In this document: positions 9,910 through 19,038 of the stretch, one piece after another
How positions within the stretch are numbered: position 1 is the first letter of the stretch
Layout: each line of letters starts with the position of its first letter
NCBI GenBank assembly: GCA_020444475.1
Contig: JAHLKV010000004.1
Location: 396,304 to 460,303 of the forward strand
Length of the DNA: 64,000 nucleotides
Reading direction: 5' to 3'
Source: a bacterium
Lineage (GTDB): Bacteria; Zixibacteria; MSB-5A5; GN15; FEB-12
The notes under the pieces: generated by a model
Told to the model about the DNA's origin: nothing
What the model saw: only the letters and a program-made list of their open reading frames with translations
Database searches by the model: none
Made by a program: the position numbers and the translations under genes

Positions 9910-10136
9910 CGATACTCAGCAAGCTTCACCCCGGACAGCGGGCCAGGGTGGTCGGGTACTCCGAGGACTCGCCACTGGTGCGCCGGCTCACCGAACTGGG
10001 ACTTATTCCCGGTCGCGAAGTTACCTATGTCCGCAACGCGCCGCTTCGCGATCCGCTCGAGATACAGGTCGGCGCCAGCTACCTCTCGCTTCGCCATGCC
10101 GACGCATCGCTCGTTTCTGTCGAGCTGGAAGACTAG
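9906..10136 (+). CDS. feoA: FeoA ferrous iron transport accessory protein
   Basis: This is a small (76 aa) SH3-like FeoA-domain protein with the family pattern 'LHPGQRARVVGY ... RRLTELGLIPGREVTYVRNAPLRDPLEIQVGASYLSL'-type strands (written here in discontinuous parts). FeoA proteins bind or modulate FeoB in the cytoplasm. The ATG overlaps the fur stop codon by four bases, implying translational coupling. The feoB gene starts 43 nt downstream. Confidence 0.9.
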   Translation: MTILSKLHPGQRARVVGYSEDSPLVRRLTELGLIPGREVTYVRNAPLRDPLEIQVGASYLSLRHADASLVSVELED

Positions 10137-10179
10137 CCCTGCGACGGGCTGATGCCCGAAGCAGTCAGGACATGGAACT

Positions 10180-12594
10180 ATGCATTCTCCAGCGTCGATA
10201 AAGAGCACCGGGACCGCCACCGTCGCCATCTGCGGCAACCCCAATTGTGGCAAGACCACCATTTTTAACGCCATCACCGGTCTGCGCCAGCGGGTCGGCA
10301 ACTATCCCGGCGTGACGGTCGAAAAAGTCTCGGGCGAATTCAGAACCGACAGTAACTCCAAACAGCAGTTCCTCCTCATTGATATCCCCGGCAGCTACTC
10401 ACTGGCGGCTTTCTCTCCCGATGAGTACATAGCGGCACGGGCGTTGTTCGGCAGTATCGACGGCGAACCGACTCCCGATCTGGTAGTGTGTGTGATTGAT
10501 GCGACCCAGCTGGAGCGCGGACTCTATCTGCTCTTCCAGGTCATGCAGATCGGTCGCCCGGTTGTGGTCGCTCTCAATATGATCGATCTCGCCCGGCGCA
10601 AGGGAATCCATATCGATTCAAAGAAACTGTCCGAACACCTCGGTGGTGTGCCGGTGGTCGAAGTCATCGGCAGCCGGCGACAGGGGATTGATGAACTGAA
10701 AGACATTATCGGCAAGACGTACGCCCACCGCCGCCACAGCAAGGCCCGCTTCTACGACAAGGAAGTCGAAGAGGCCATCGACCGTCTGGTACAGGTCAGC
10801 GACAACGGCCACCGCACCCGCGCCGAATACCTGCGAGTCCTGTTCGATGTCGACGGTCCGGCCGAGCGAGCTTATCTGGCGGAGCAGGGAACCGCCGACT
10901 CTGGTTCTCTCGAAGAAAACCGCGAGCGACTTCGCCGTCGCTACGGTACCCTCAGCTCGGCGGAAACATCACCCCTGACAACCTGCGCCGAGAGCATCAG
11001 CAAAGCCGTCATCAGGACCGGAGAGGGCAGGACCCCCTGGTCGGACCGCATCGACCGCGTCGCCCTCCATCCAATAGCCGGACCGATCCTTCTGGTCCTG
11101 ATCATGACCGTGATGTTCCAGTCGATTTTCAGCTGGGCCGAGCCGCTCATGAATCTCGTTGACACCGTTTTCGGTTCCCTCGCCGGTATGGTCGAAGCCG
11201 GCATGGTCGAGGGTCCTCTTCGCTCGCTCCTCGCCGATGGCATCATCGGTGGGGTTGGCTCGGTAGTGATCTTCCTGCCGCAGATCGTCATCTTGTTTCT
11301 GTTTATTTCGCTGATCGAGGACTCCGGCTACATGCCGCGGGCGGCCTTTCTGGTCGATCGGCTTTTCGGCTGGTGCGGTCTTTCCGGCAAGTCGTTTATC
11401 CCGATGCTGTCTTCGTTTGCCTGCGCCGTCCCGGGGATTATGGCCACCCGCACGATCGAAGACCGTAAGCTTCGCCTGATCACCATCATGGTTGCGCCGC
11501 TCATGGCCTGCTCGGCTCGCCTGCCCGTCTATGCCATAATGATTGCAGCCTTTATCCCACATAAGACCTATCTCGGTCTGTTCAACTCGCAGGGTCTCGT
11601 GCTCACCAGCCTGTACCTGCTGGGGATTGTGGTTGCGGTACTGGTCTCTTTCGTCCTCAAGAAGCTGGTGCTTCGCTCGGCACGAAACTCCTTCGTGATG
11701 GAAATGCCCTCGTACAAGCTGCCGACTATCAGCTCGGTGCTCATCCGCGTCGTCAACCGCGCCAAGTCGTTTCTGGTCCGCGCCGGGACCGTTATCGCCG
11801 CCATAACCATCATCGTCTGGGCGCTGAGCTACTACCCGCGCTCGCCCGAGGTCCTGGCCGAGTACGAATCCGCCCGCGCGATGGCGACCGAAGTGTATCA
11901 GGCCCAGGTGGCCGCAATCAACGGTGAGTTGGCGACTGTCCTGGCACAGGTCGCTCCAACCCATCGGCTTGAGCTCGCCCGTTTCGACGAACGGCTGGCC
12001 GCCGCGGAATCCCAGGAAGCCACCGCTGAACTCAGCACCGGATTTGAACCCTCGACACCACTCGTCGCACAGGCAGCCGACATCATGCTCCAGCGGCGAC
12101 AGATTCAGATGGTGCACGACGCCCGGGCCGGGGAACTCGGCCGGGAAGAAGCCGGCGCCCTCCTGCGACACTCTTACTTCGCACGAGCCGGCAAGACCCT
12201 CGAACCGATCTTCCAGCATCTGGGCTGGGACTGGAAAATCACCATGGCCGTGCTTTCGTCCTTCCCGGCGCGCGAAGTTATCATTGCAACCCTCGGCACC
12301 ATCTACAATTTGGGCGGCGACGTCGATGAGGAGTCCAGCTCGCTTGTCGAGAAGATGCGCCGGGCCACCTGGGAGGACGGTCCGAAAGTCGGCGAACGTG
12401 TCTTCACGCCGGCGGTAGCATTGTCGGTGATGGTCTTTTTCGCTTTGTGCTGTCAGTGCGGCGCCACCGTGGTGACCATCCGGCAGGAAGCCGGCGGCTG
12501 GATCTATGCCATAGGTACATTTACCTATATGACCACCCTCGCCTTCGTCGGCGCCTGGGTAACATACAACCTCTTTAGCTGGTTGGGGTACTGA
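10180..12594 (+). CDS. feoB: FeoB ferrous iron transporter with an unusual periplasmic-side insertion
   Basis: This is an 804-aa GTP-gated Fe(II) permease of the inner membrane. The N-terminal G domain has G1 GNPNCGKTT (residues 19-27), G3 'DIPGSYSL' and G4 'NMIDL'. The membrane part carries the FeoB pattern 'VIFLPQIVILFLFISLIEDSGYMPRAAFL' (read in parts) and 'SFACAVPGIMATRTI', and a C-terminal 'CCQCGATVVTI' helix. Between about residues 553 and 670 there is an Ala/Glu-rich, probably helical stretch ('EYESARAMATEVYQAQVAA', 'ARFDERLAAAESQEATAEL') inserted in a loop between helices. Many FeoB proteins have a shorter loop there. It overlaps the next small gene by one base (TGATG). Confidence 0.95.
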   Translation: MHSPASIKSTGTATVAICGNPNCGKTTIFNAITGLRQRVGNYPGVTVEKVSGEFRTDSNSKQQFLLIDIPGSYSLAAFSPDEYIAARALFGSIDGEPTPDLVVCVIDATQLERGLYLLFQVMQIGRPVVVALNMIDLARRKGIHIDSKKLSEHLGGVPVVEVIGSRRQGIDELKDIIGKTYAHRRHSKARFYDKEVEEAIDRLVQVSDNGHRTRAEYLRVLFDVDGPAERAYLAEQGTADSGSLEENRERLRRRYGTLSSAETSPLTTCAESISKAVIRTGEGRTPWSDRIDRVALHPIAGPILLVLIMTVMFQSIFSWAEPLMNLVDTVFGSLAGMVEAGMVEGPLRSLLADGIIGGVGSVVIFLPQIVILFLFISLIEDSGYMPRAAFLVDRLFGWCGLSGKSFIPMLSSFACAVPGIMATRTIEDRKLRLITIMVAPLMACSARLPVYAIMIAAFIPHKTYLGLFNSQGLVLTSLYLLGIVVAVLVSFVLKKLVLRSARNSFVMEMPSYKLPTISSVLIRVVNRAKSFLVRAGTVIAAITIIVWALSYYPRSPEVLAEYESARAMATEVYQAQVAAINGELATVLAQVAPTHRLELARFDERLAAAESQEATAELSTGFEPSTPLVAQAADIMLQRRQIQMVHDARAGELGREEAGALLRHSYFARAGKTLEPIFQHLGWDWKITMAVLSSFPAREVIIATLGTIYNLGGDVDEESSSLVEKMRRATWEDGPKVGERVFTPAVALSVMVFFALCCQCGATVVTIRQEAGGWIYAIGTFTYMTTLAFVGAWVTYNLFSWLGY

Positions 12595-12773
12595 TGTCAC
12601 TTCTCTGGCAACAGATCGTCATCGGCGTCCTTCTGATCGGGGCTATCGCCTATCTGGTCTACTATCTGACGCGCCGCCGCAGGCACAAAGGCTGCCCCGG
12701 GTGCAGTCTGAACAAACTCTCGCAACCGGTCTCCGATCGGACGCAGACCGATCCCGGTCAGTCTTCACGTTGA
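12594..12773 (+). CDS. FeoB-associated Cys-rich membrane miniprotein (59 aa)
   Basis: The ATG overlaps the feoB stop (TGATG). The product has one membrane helix (residues 8-25, 'IVIGVLLIGAIAYLVYYL'), a basic stretch 'TRRRRHK' and then 'GCPGCSLNK' with a CxxC pair, and a polar tail. This is the layout of the short FeoB-associated Cys-rich membrane proteins that follow feoB in many bacteria. In that family the CxxC is thought to help metal handling or FeoB assembly. The position, topology and CxxC support the call; function is by family only. Confidence 0.8.
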   Translation: MSLLWQQIVIGVLLIGAIAYLVYYLTRRRRHKGCPGCSLNKLSQPVSDRTQTDPGQSSR

Positions 12774-12799
12774 CACAGCGGCGCCTGACGGCCTATATT
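12770..12799 (+). promoter_or_regulatory. Sigma70-type promoter of the ecfT-truA-pur operon
   Basis: TTGACA (12770-12775), 18-nt spacer, TATATT (12794-12799). The -35 box overlaps the stop codon of the FeoB-associated miniprotein gene. The expected start is near 12806, inside the palindrome at 12803-12820. Confidence 0.6.
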
Positions 12800-12802
12800 C
12801 CC

Positions 12803-12820
12803 AGCGACTTGTAAGTCGCT
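12803..12820. promoter_or_regulatory. Palindromic operator candidate at the ecfT start site
   Basis: AGCGACTTGTAAGTCGCT is an 8-2-8 perfect inverted repeat placed 4 bp after the -10 box and 3 bp before the ecfT ATG, where a ribosome site would be expected. It could be a repressor operator, or an RNA hairpin occluding initiation. No regulator in the window is an obvious partner. Confidence 0.5.
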
Positions 12821-12823
12821 CTT

Positions 12824-13627
12824 ATGTTACAGCGCTCCTCCATATTCCTTGGGCAATACCGGCCGCTGGACTCGTTTCTCCACCGCCTGGACGCCCGCGC
12901 CAAACTGGCCCCGGTTGTGCTGGTGATGATCCTGGCGCTCCTGACCGAGTCCTATGCCTTCTATGCGGCCACTCTCGGCGTTCTCGTAGCCGCCCTGCTG
13001 GCCTCGGGTATCGGCGCTGCCCGGCTGGCGTCCAGTTTTCGCCCGGTCCTCTACATGGTCGCTATCACAGCCCTCTACCACCTGATCTTCTCGGAGCGTG
13101 CCAGCCAGTCGCTGTTCGAAATCTTCGGATTCGCCATCACCGAAGGTGGCGCCCGCATGGCGGTTTTTTTCTCGCTGCGCCTCTTGATTTTCGTCTCTAT
13201 AGCGTTTCTTGTGACGCTGACCAGTTCACCCTCGGATCTCGCCGAAGCCCTCACCCGACTGGCCCGGCCGCTGTCCGCGCTCAAAGTCCCGGTCAACGAC
13301 CTGGGACTTGTCTTGTTTATGGCGATCCGCTTCGTCCCGATCCTGATGGAGGAGTTTGAAGCTATCCGCAATGCCCAGGTGATCCGCGGCGTTGATTTCG
13401 CCGGCGGCTTTTTCGCCCGCATCAAAAAGACCGGCTACCTGCTCGTACCCGTCTTTATGGCCGCCCTTAATCGGGCCGACGATCTCGCCCTGGCGATGGA
13501 AGCACGCGGCTATGACGGCCGCAAGCCAAGAACGTTCTACACGCACACGGCATTTGGCACAATCGAGCTCTATTTCGTTATGACCACCACTGCCGCCCTG
13601 CTGGCGCTTTTCTGGGGGACCCGTTGA
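12824..13627 (+). CDS. EcfT-type transmembrane component of an ECF (vitamin/metal) transporter, CbiQ family
   Basis: This is a 267-aa integral membrane protein with about six helices. The N terminus 'RPLDSFLHRLDARAKLAPV' and the two cytoplasmic coupling motifs ('RNAQVIRGVDF' and 'LALAMEARGYDGRK') are those of EcfT/CbiQ scaffold subunits that couple EcfA ATPases to an S-component. No ecfA or S-component gene is in the window, so its partners must be elsewhere. It has no clear Shine-Dalgarno; the palindrome at 12803-12820 occupies that place. It heads a long operon whose next gene, truA, starts 3 nt after its stop. The pairing of EcfT with TruA is familiar from Firmicutes gene order, there with ecfA genes. 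Confidence 0.85.
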   Translation: MLQRSSIFLGQYRPLDSFLHRLDARAKLAPVVLVMILALLTESYAFYAATLGVLVAALLASGIGAARLASSFRPVLYMVAITALYHLIFSERASQSLFEIFGFAITEGGARMAVFFSLRLLIFVSIAFLVTLTSSPSDLAEALTRLARPLSALKVPVNDLGLVLFMAIRFVPILMEEFEAIRNAQVIRGVDFAGGFFARIKKTGYLLVPVFMAALNRADDLALAMEARGYDGRKPRTFYTHTAFGTIELYFVMTTTAALLALFWGTR

Positions 13628-13630
13628 CCG

Positions 13631-14386
13631 ATGGCTGAACGTAATATCAAACTCCTGATCGAATACAAAGGCACCTCGTTCGCCGGCTGGCAGATCCAGA
13701 AGGAGCAGTCAACCGTCCAGGGCGCCATCTCCGATGCCATCTTCAGCGTCACCGGCTCTCGCGTCACCCTTACCGGCGCCGGTCGCACCGACTCCGGCGT
13801 CCACGCTCTCGGCCAGGTCGCCAACTTCAGGATCGACCACCGCCTCGAACCGGAGCGTTATCGCGACGCCCTGAATTTCTACCTTCCCGATGACATTCGT
13901 ATCCGAGCTTCCGAAGAGGTCCCGACCGACTTCAACGCCCGATTCAGCGCCACCTTCCGCCGTTATCGCTACCTGATCGCCGCCGAGAAATCGGCCCTCT
14001 ATCGCGATTATCGATGGGAACTGCCCGACCGGCTTGATTCCGACAAGCTTCGGCAGGCGGCGAACATAGTCCTCGGAGAGCACGATTTCACCCCCTTCTG
14101 CGTCATGGCGTCCAGACAGGAAGACAACCGCTGTACGATCTATCACTCCCGGTGGCGGGCAATAGGCCCTTTGCTGGTCTATGAAATTCGAGGTAACCGC
14201 TTCCTGCACAGCATGGTACGGTCACTGGTGGGGGCTATGATCAATATTGCGACGATTGATCGCGACAATCACCCGGCCAACTTGACTTTGACATCCTTTA
14301 CAGATATCATAAACGTTCCTTCGGAAACACGCATTCCCTTCACGGCACCGGCGCACGGGTTGTACCTGGTCGCTGTAGGGTACTAA
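13631..14386 (+). CDS. truA: tRNA pseudouridine synthase A
   Basis: This 251-aa enzyme would isomerise uridines 38-40 of the tRNA anticodon arm. The family signature '[18 protein letters not shown]' contains the catalytic Asp54. The N-terminal '[12 protein letters not shown]' and the C-terminal '[16 protein letters not shown]' are also characteristic. Length is normal. It lies in the ecfT-to-tatA operon. Confidence 0.95.
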   Translation: MAERNIKLLIEYKGTSFAGWQIQKEQSTVQGAISDAIFSVTGSRVTLTGAGRTDSGVHALGQVANFRIDHRLEPERYRDALNFYLPDDIRIRASEEVPTDFNARFSATFRRYRYLIAAEKSALYRDYRWELPDRLDSDKLRQAANIVLGEHDFTPFCVMASRQEDNRCTIYHSRWRAIGPLLVYEIRGNRFLHSMVRSLVGAMINIATIDRDNHPANLTLTSFTDIINVPSETRIPFTAPAHGLYLVAVGY

Positions 14387-14403
14387 ACGCAGGGTCGAAC
14401 CAC

Positions 14404-15051
14404 ATGAAGTTCTTTATCGACACCGCCAATATCGACGAAATATCCAAAGCCGCCGCGATGGGCGTGCTCGACGGCGTAACGACGAATCCATCACTCGCCG
14501 CCAAAGAGTCGCTGCCGTACCGCGAGTTGCTCACCGAAATCTGCAGGATCGTCCCCGGGCCGGTCTCCGCCGAAGTGCTCGCCACCGACTATAAGGGCAT
14601 GCTCGCGGAAGCAGAACAGCTCTGCAAGATCGCCGACAATATCGTCATCAAGATACCGACTATCAGCGAAGGTCTCCGCGCGACGAAAGCACTCTCCGAT
14701 GACGGCATCCCGGTCAATGCCACACTCGTCTTCTCCGCCATGCAGGCGCTGCTGGTGGCCAAAGCCGGTGCGGCCTATGTCTCGCCGTTTGTCGGCCGCC
14801 TCGACGACATCTCTACCGACGGTATGCAGTTGATCGAGGACATCATTACCATGTATCACCAGTACGACTATCGGACCGAAGTGCTGGTTGCTTCGGTGCG
14901 CCATCCTATGCATGTCCAGCAGGCGGCCCTGATGGGCGCCGATGTCGTCACCATGCCGTTTAAAGTCATCGACCAGTTGATCAAACATCCTTTGACCGAT
15001 ATCGGTCTGGAGAAGTTCCTCGCAGACTATAAAAAAGCCGGAAAGAACTGA
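14404..15051 (+). CDS. Fructose-6-phosphate aldolase / small transaldolase (TalC-type)
   Basis: This is a 215-aa TIM-barrel of the short transaldolase subfamily. '[10 protein letters not shown]' opens the barrel, 'DGVTTNPSL' is the phosphate/substrate loop and Lys83 in 'NIVIKIP' is the Schiff-base lysine. The subfamily contains both true transaldolases and fructose-6-phosphate aldolases, which this sequence alone does not separate. Its TGA overlaps the purB ATG (TGATGA). Confidence 0.9.
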   Translation: MKFFIDTANIDEISKAAAMGVLDGVTTNPSLAAKESLPYRELLTEICRIVPGPVSAEVLATDYKGMLAEAEQLCKIADNIVIKIPTISEGLRATKALSDDGIPVNATLVFSAMQALLVAKAGAAYVSPFVGRLDDISTDGMQLIEDIITMYHQYDYRTEVLVASVRHPMHVQQAALMGADVVTMPFKVIDQLIKHPLTDIGLEKFLADYKKAGKN

Positions 15052-16346
15052 TGATAGAGCGCTACACCCTGCCCGAAATGGCCACTCTCTGGAGCGAGCA
15101 GTCCAAGTTCGAAAGCTGGCTCGAGGTTGAAGTCGAAGCTGCCCACGCGATGGCTGAGGCGAAAATCATTCCCCTGAAAGCCTATCAGACCATCAAGCGC
15201 AAAGCGAAGTTTGATATCAAGCGGATCGACGAGGTGGAGGCCGAGGTCAACCACGACGTCATCGCGTTCCTGACCGCCGTCTCCGAACATGTCGGCGAAG
15301 ATGCCAAGTATCTGCACTTCGGGCTCACCTCCTCAGATGTTGTCGATACCGCCCTGGCCCTTCGTATGAAGCGCTCGGCGGAAATCATCGATAAGAAGAT
15401 TGTCGCCGCACTCAAGGAGATCAAGCGCCTCGCCTTCAAACACAAAGACACACCCTGCATCGGCCGCACCCACGGCGTGCTCGCCGAGCCGACCACGGCC
15501 GGATTGAAATTCGCCCTCTGGTACAGCGATCTGACTCGTTGTCGGGACAGATTCACTCGGGCGGCCGATACCATGGCAGTCGGCAAACTCTCCGGCGCCG
15601 TCGGAAATTTCGCCAATCTCGACCCTAAAATAGAACGCGCCGTTTGTAAACGGCTTGGTCTCAAACCGGCTCCGATCTCGACTCAGGTCCTGCAGCGTGA
15701 CCGCCACGCCGAGTTCGTGACTGCACTGGCCCTCCTTGCATCCTCGCTGGAGAAATTCACCACCGAGATTCGAAATCTCCAGCGACCGGAGATAGGGGAG
15801 ATGTCCGAAGGATTTGCGAAAACCCAGAAGGGGTCCTCGGCTATGCCGCACAAGCGTAACCCGATCACCTGCGAACGCATCTCCGGTATCGCGCGCCTGG
15901 TGCGGGGTTACTCACTCACCGCCATGGAAAACATCGCTCTCTGGCACGAGCGCGACATCACCCACTCATCGGTCGAACGAGTCATCATACCCGACGCCAC
16001 GACCATCGTCGACTACGCGCTGCATAAATTTATCGGCGTTTTGAAGGATCTGGTCGTAAACGAACAGAAGATGATGCGGAACATCTATTTTGGTGGCGGG
16101 CTGGTTTTCTCGCAGAAACTCCTGCTCAAGCTGGCCGGGCCGGTGGGTTCGCGAGACAAAGCCTATCGCATGGTCCAGCGCAATGCACTGGCGGCCGCCG
16201 AAGGGCATGGTTTGTTCAACGAGCTTGTCAAAAAGGACAAAGATATTCGACAGCATCTGTCCGTTGCGGAAATCGATACCTGCTTCGATCTGAAGCAATA
16301 CACGCGCAACGTACCAAAAATCTTCAAACGGGTGTTTAAGGGATGA
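15051..16346 (+). CDS. purB: Adenylosuccinate lyase
   Basis: This 431-aa fumarase/aspartase-superfamily enzyme acts twice in purine synthesis (SAICAR cleavage and adenylosuccinate cleavage). The signature loop 'GSSAMPHKRNPI' lies near residues 261-272. Other family blocks are 'HFGLTSSDVVDTALAL' and 'GRTHGVLAEPTTAGLKFA'. The overlap with the upstream and downstream genes shows tight translational coupling. Linkage to purS and purQ downstream fits the pathway. Confidence 0.95.
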   Translation: MIERYTLPEMATLWSEQSKFESWLEVEVEAAHAMAEAKIIPLKAYQTIKRKAKFDIKRIDEVEAEVNHDVIAFLTAVSEHVGEDAKYLHFGLTSSDVVDTALALRMKRSAEIIDKKIVAALKEIKRLAFKHKDTPCIGRTHGVLAEPTTAGLKFALWYSDLTRCRDRFTRAADTMAVGKLSGAVGNFANLDPKIERAVCKRLGLKPAPISTQVLQRDRHAEFVTALALLASSLEKFTTEIRNLQRPEIGEMSEGFAKTQKGSSAMPHKRNPITCERISGIARLVRGYSLTAMENIALWHERDITHSSVERVIIPDATTIVDYALHKFIGVLKDLVVNEQKMMRNIYFGGGLVFSQKLLLKLAGPVGSRDKAYRMVQRNALAAAEGHGLFNELVKKDKDIRQHLSVAEIDTCFDLKQYTRNVPKIFKRVFKG

Positions 16347-17044
16347 TCGCACGCGAAGGTCTTATTCTCATTACGATAGCCCTGGCGGCAACCGGCGTAT
16401 TCGTCCTTCTGGCCGCCCGATTCGACAGTATCTTCCTGTTCATCGTCAGCGTCGTATTCGGGATGCTGACGGTCTTCACGACCTTCTTCTTCCGTGACCC
16501 GCCCCGGCAGATTCCGGAAACCGCCGGTGTACTCGTATCTCCTGCCGACGGAAAGATCGTGGCGATAGACCAGCTGGCCAACCACCCGGTCATCGGAGGT
16601 CCGGCCACCAAGATATCGATCTTCCTGTCCGTCTTCGACGTTCACGTCAACCGCGTGCCGACCGCGGGCGTAATAGATTACGTCAACTACAACCCCGGCG
16701 AATTCCTCGCCGCCTACGAAGACAAGGCGTCGGAGGTGAACGAGCAGACCGAGATCGGTATGACCAGTGATTCTGGGCATAAGGTGGTCTACAAGCAGAT
16801 TGCGGGGATTATCGCCCGAAGGATCGTCTGTCATCTGGCCGCCGGTGATACGGTCGGAACGGGTGAGCGGTTTGGCCTCATTCGCTTCGGGTCGCGTACC
16901 GATCTGATCGTTCCGGCCGGAAGCCGCATAGATATAGCTATGGGCGACAAGGTCAAAGGCGGCCAGACCGTAATCGGCCGGCTCCCGGAAGCCGCCACCG
17001 GGCTCGCCGATTCGACCGCACAGGAGAACGACCATGCAGGTTAA
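16343..17044 (+). CDS. psd: Phosphatidylserine decarboxylase proenzyme (short type)
   Basis: This 233-aa protein has two N-terminal membrane segments and 'FFFRDPPR', 'VSPADGKIV', 'IFLSVFDVHVNR'. The self-cleavage site is Gly183-Ser184 in 'RFGSRTD', which gives the pyruvoyl group. It is the short PSD type common outside enterobacteria. The gene overlaps purB by 4 nt and pssA by 11 nt. With pssA it completes phosphatidylethanolamine synthesis from CDP-diacylglycerol and serine. Confidence 0.95.
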   Translation: MIAREGLILITIALAATGVFVLLAARFDSIFLFIVSVVFGMLTVFTTFFFRDPPRQIPETAGVLVSPADGKIVAIDQLANHPVIGGPATKISIFLSVFDVHVNRVPTAGVIDYVNYNPGEFLAAYEDKASEVNEQTEIGMTSDSGHKVVYKQIAGIIARRIVCHLAAGDTVGTGERFGLIRFGSRTDLIVPAGSRIDIAMGDKVKGGQTVIGRLPEAATGLADSTAQENDHAG

Positions 17045-17798
17045 CCGAGGGATGATCCCCGGCATTTTCACGATGGGGAATGTCGTATGCGGGTTTTTCG
17101 CCATTCTCTCGGCTTTCGACGGCAAAATCACGGCCGCCTGCTGGTTTGTGCTTCTGGCCGGCTTCCTCGACGTACTCGACGGTAAAGTCGCCCGCCTCAG
17201 CGGCTCGACCTCACGGTTTGGCGTCGAACTGGACTCCCTCGCAGATTTTCTCTCGTTTGGCGTCGCGCCGGCGGTTATCGTCTACGTCATCAAGCTCCAC
17301 GAACTCGGCGAATGGCGCTGGATTCTCTCGGTGGTCTATATCATCGCCGCCGCCTACCGTCTGGCCCGGTTCAATGTGCTCGCCGAGACCGACGAGAAGA
17401 AAGACTTCATGGGCCTGCCGGTGCCGATGGCCGCCATCGGCCTCGTCTCCTTCGTCATCTTCTGCTGGGAAGTCTGGGGCAAGCTGGAGTACTCCGAATG
17501 GCTCATTACCATGATCGTACTCTTTGCCTTCCTCATGGTCTCCCAGGTCGCGTACGATGCCGTCCCGGACCGCTTCTCCACACCGCGCGATCGCATCAAA
17601 CTCGCCGTCCTCATTCTGGCCGGTGTGGCGGTCGTGATCAAGCCGAGACTCCTGTTGTTTCCAATTGTGGCTTTGTATATATTGTACGGCATGATTATAG
17701 AGGGTTTTCGGCTCTTCAACGCCGGCGTCGGACGGGTCACCGGACGATCGTTCGGACCCGGCAAAACGAGGCAAATCGACAGCAATGACGACGAATAA
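17034..17798 (+). CDS. pssA: CDP-diacylglycerol-serine O-phosphatidyltransferase
   Basis: This is an integral-membrane CDP-alcohol phosphatidyltransferase (254 aa) with the complete motif D49-G50-x2-A53-R54-x8-G63-x3-D67-x3-D71 ('LDGKVARLSGSTSRFGVEL' and 'DSLAD'). It makes phosphatidylserine for the adjacent decarboxylase. About seven hydrophobic segments follow. It overlaps psd upstream and purS downstream, each in a different frame. Confidence 0.93.
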   Translation: MQVNRGMIPGIFTMGNVVCGFFAILSAFDGKITAACWFVLLAGFLDVLDGKVARLSGSTSRFGVELDSLADFLSFGVAPAVIVYVIKLHELGEWRWILSVVYIIAAAYRLARFNVLAETDEKKDFMGLPVPMAAIGLVSFVIFCWEVWGKLEYSEWLITMIVLFAFLMVSQVAYDAVPDRFSTPRDRIKLAVLILAGVAVVIKPRLLLFPIVALYILYGMIIEGFRLFNAGVGRVTGRSFGPGKTRQIDSNDDE

Positions 17799-18030
17799 AA
17801 CCGCCACCGTATACGTTCGCCTCAAGGATGGCGTGCTCGATCCCCAGGGAGTGACAATTCAGAAGGCACTCTCCCAGATGGGCTACGACGATTTCCTGTC
17901 GGTCCGCACCGGCAAGTTTTTTGAACTCGAAGTCAGCGGCTCGGCATCGGATATCGACCGAAAAATCGACGAAGTCTGCTCCAAACTGCTGACTAACCCG
18001 GTCATCGAGACCTTCGAGGTGAAGAAGTAA
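17785..18030 (+). CDS. purS: Phosphoribosylformylglycinamidine synthase subunit PurS
   Basis: This 81-aa ferredoxin-like subunit bridges PurQ and small PurL in the three-subunit FGAM synthase. It has the family pattern '[19 protein letters not shown]' and '[11 protein letters not shown]'-type C terminus ('[15 protein letters not shown]'). It is followed 1 nt later by purQ. PurL is not in the window. Confidence 0.92.
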   Translation: MTTNKTATVYVRLKDGVLDPQGVTIQKALSQMGYDDFLSVRTGKFFELEVSGSASDIDRKIDEVCSKLLTNPVIETFEVKK

Positions 18031-18031
18031 C

Positions 18032-18745
18032 ATGAAAGTCGGCGTTGTTACATTCCCCGGCTCGAACTGCGATTATGATGCCTACGCGGCTATCCGCCAC
18101 GTCCTGGGCGAACAGGTCGATTTCCTCTGGCACAAGTCCGAAGACCTGGCCGGCTCCGACCTGATCATCCTGCCGGGCGGATTCTCCTACGGCGACTATC
18201 TTCGCTCCGGCGCAATCGCCCGCTTCTCACCGATCATGAAGAAGGTCGTCGAGTTCGCCGACTCGGGCGGGTTGGTCATGGGTATCTGCAACGGCTTCCA
18301 GGTGCTGACCGAATCCGGCCTGCTCCCCGGCGCCCTGATTCGCAACCGGAGCCTCCGCTTCAGCTGCAAGTACGTAAACCTGCGCGTCGAGAACAACGCC
18401 ACTTCATTCACCAATACCTGTAGTAAGGGAGAGGTGCTTCGTATCCCGATCGCTCACGGCGACGGCAACTACTACAATTTCGACGGCGACATTGAAACGC
18501 TCGAGAAGACCGGCCGGGTGGTCTTCCGCTATGTCGATGCGAACGGCGAGCCGACTGATATCTCCAACCCCAATGGCTCGATCAACAATATCGCCGGAAT
18601 CGTCAACAAGGAAGGTAACGTCCTCGGCATGATGCCGCACCCCGAACGGGCAGTCGAGTCGATTCTCGGATCCGGCGACGGCCTGAAGGTGTTTGAATCT
18701 GTTCGGGCCGCGCTGCCCGCACTCAACCTGGTAGGGGAAAAGTGA
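18032..18745 (+). CDS. purQ: Phosphoribosylformylglycinamidine synthase subunit PurQ (glutaminase)
   Basis: This class I glutamine amidotransferase (237 aa) supplies ammonia to PurL. Cys86 in '[10 protein letters not shown]' is the nucleophile, with His203 and Glu205 in '[10 protein letters not shown]'. '[11 protein letters not shown]' at the N terminus is typical of PurQ. The stop TGA overlaps the GTG start of the next gene. Confidence 0.95.
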   Translation: MKVGVVTFPGSNCDYDAYAAIRHVLGEQVDFLWHKSEDLAGSDLIILPGGFSYGDYLRSGAIARFSPIMKKVVEFADSGGLVMGICNGFQVLTESGLLPGALIRNRSLRFSCKYVNLRVENNATSFTNTCSKGEVLRIPIAHGDGNYYNFDGDIETLEKTGRVVFRYVDANGEPTDISNPNGSINNIAGIVNKEGNVLGMMPHPERAVESILGSGDGLKVFESVRAALPALNLVGEK

Positions 18746-19008
18746 AACGACGAGAGCTTACGTTTATTATCACCGCACTCGTGCTCGGGGCGGTGATGGG
18801 CGGACTGGTGGGTGATATCATCGGCACCTATTTGCCGCCGGGAGCCGCCAAGACGGTCTTCACCAAATCAGTCCAGATTGGTATCAACACCACGCAGGTG
18901 GATCTGTTCGCCGTGTCCCTGACATTCGGCCTGATGTTCAAGATCAATTTTATGTCTGTCCTCGTGGTGCTTCTGGTAATTGTCTATTTCCGCTGGTGGT
19001 ACCTGTAA
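18742..19008 (+). CDS. DUF4321-type small membrane protein
   Basis: The GTG start overlaps the purQ stop. The 88-aa product has an N-terminal helix ('[19 protein letters not shown]'), an extracytoplasmic middle ('[17 protein letters not shown]') and a C-terminal helix with '[17 protein letters not shown]'. This layout matches the conserved DUF4321 family, whose function is unknown. It sits directly before tatA. Confidence 0.75.
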   Translation: MKRRELTFIITALVLGAVMGGLVGDIIGTYLPPGAAKTVFTKSVQIGINTTQVDLFAVSLTFGLMFKINFMSVLVVLLVIVYFRWWYL

Positions 19009-19038
19009 TCGCGCGGGTGCAACCGCAGGAGGTTTCTG

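Noticed and set aside
10969-12600. A 543-codon open frame antisense to feoB
   Set aside because: feoB is unambiguous on the plus strand; the antisense translation is low-complexity His/Gln/Arg-rich.
12774-12823. A cobalamin or other riboswitch before the ecfT gene
   Set aside because: The leader is only about 18 nt from the predicted start, too short for a known aptamer.
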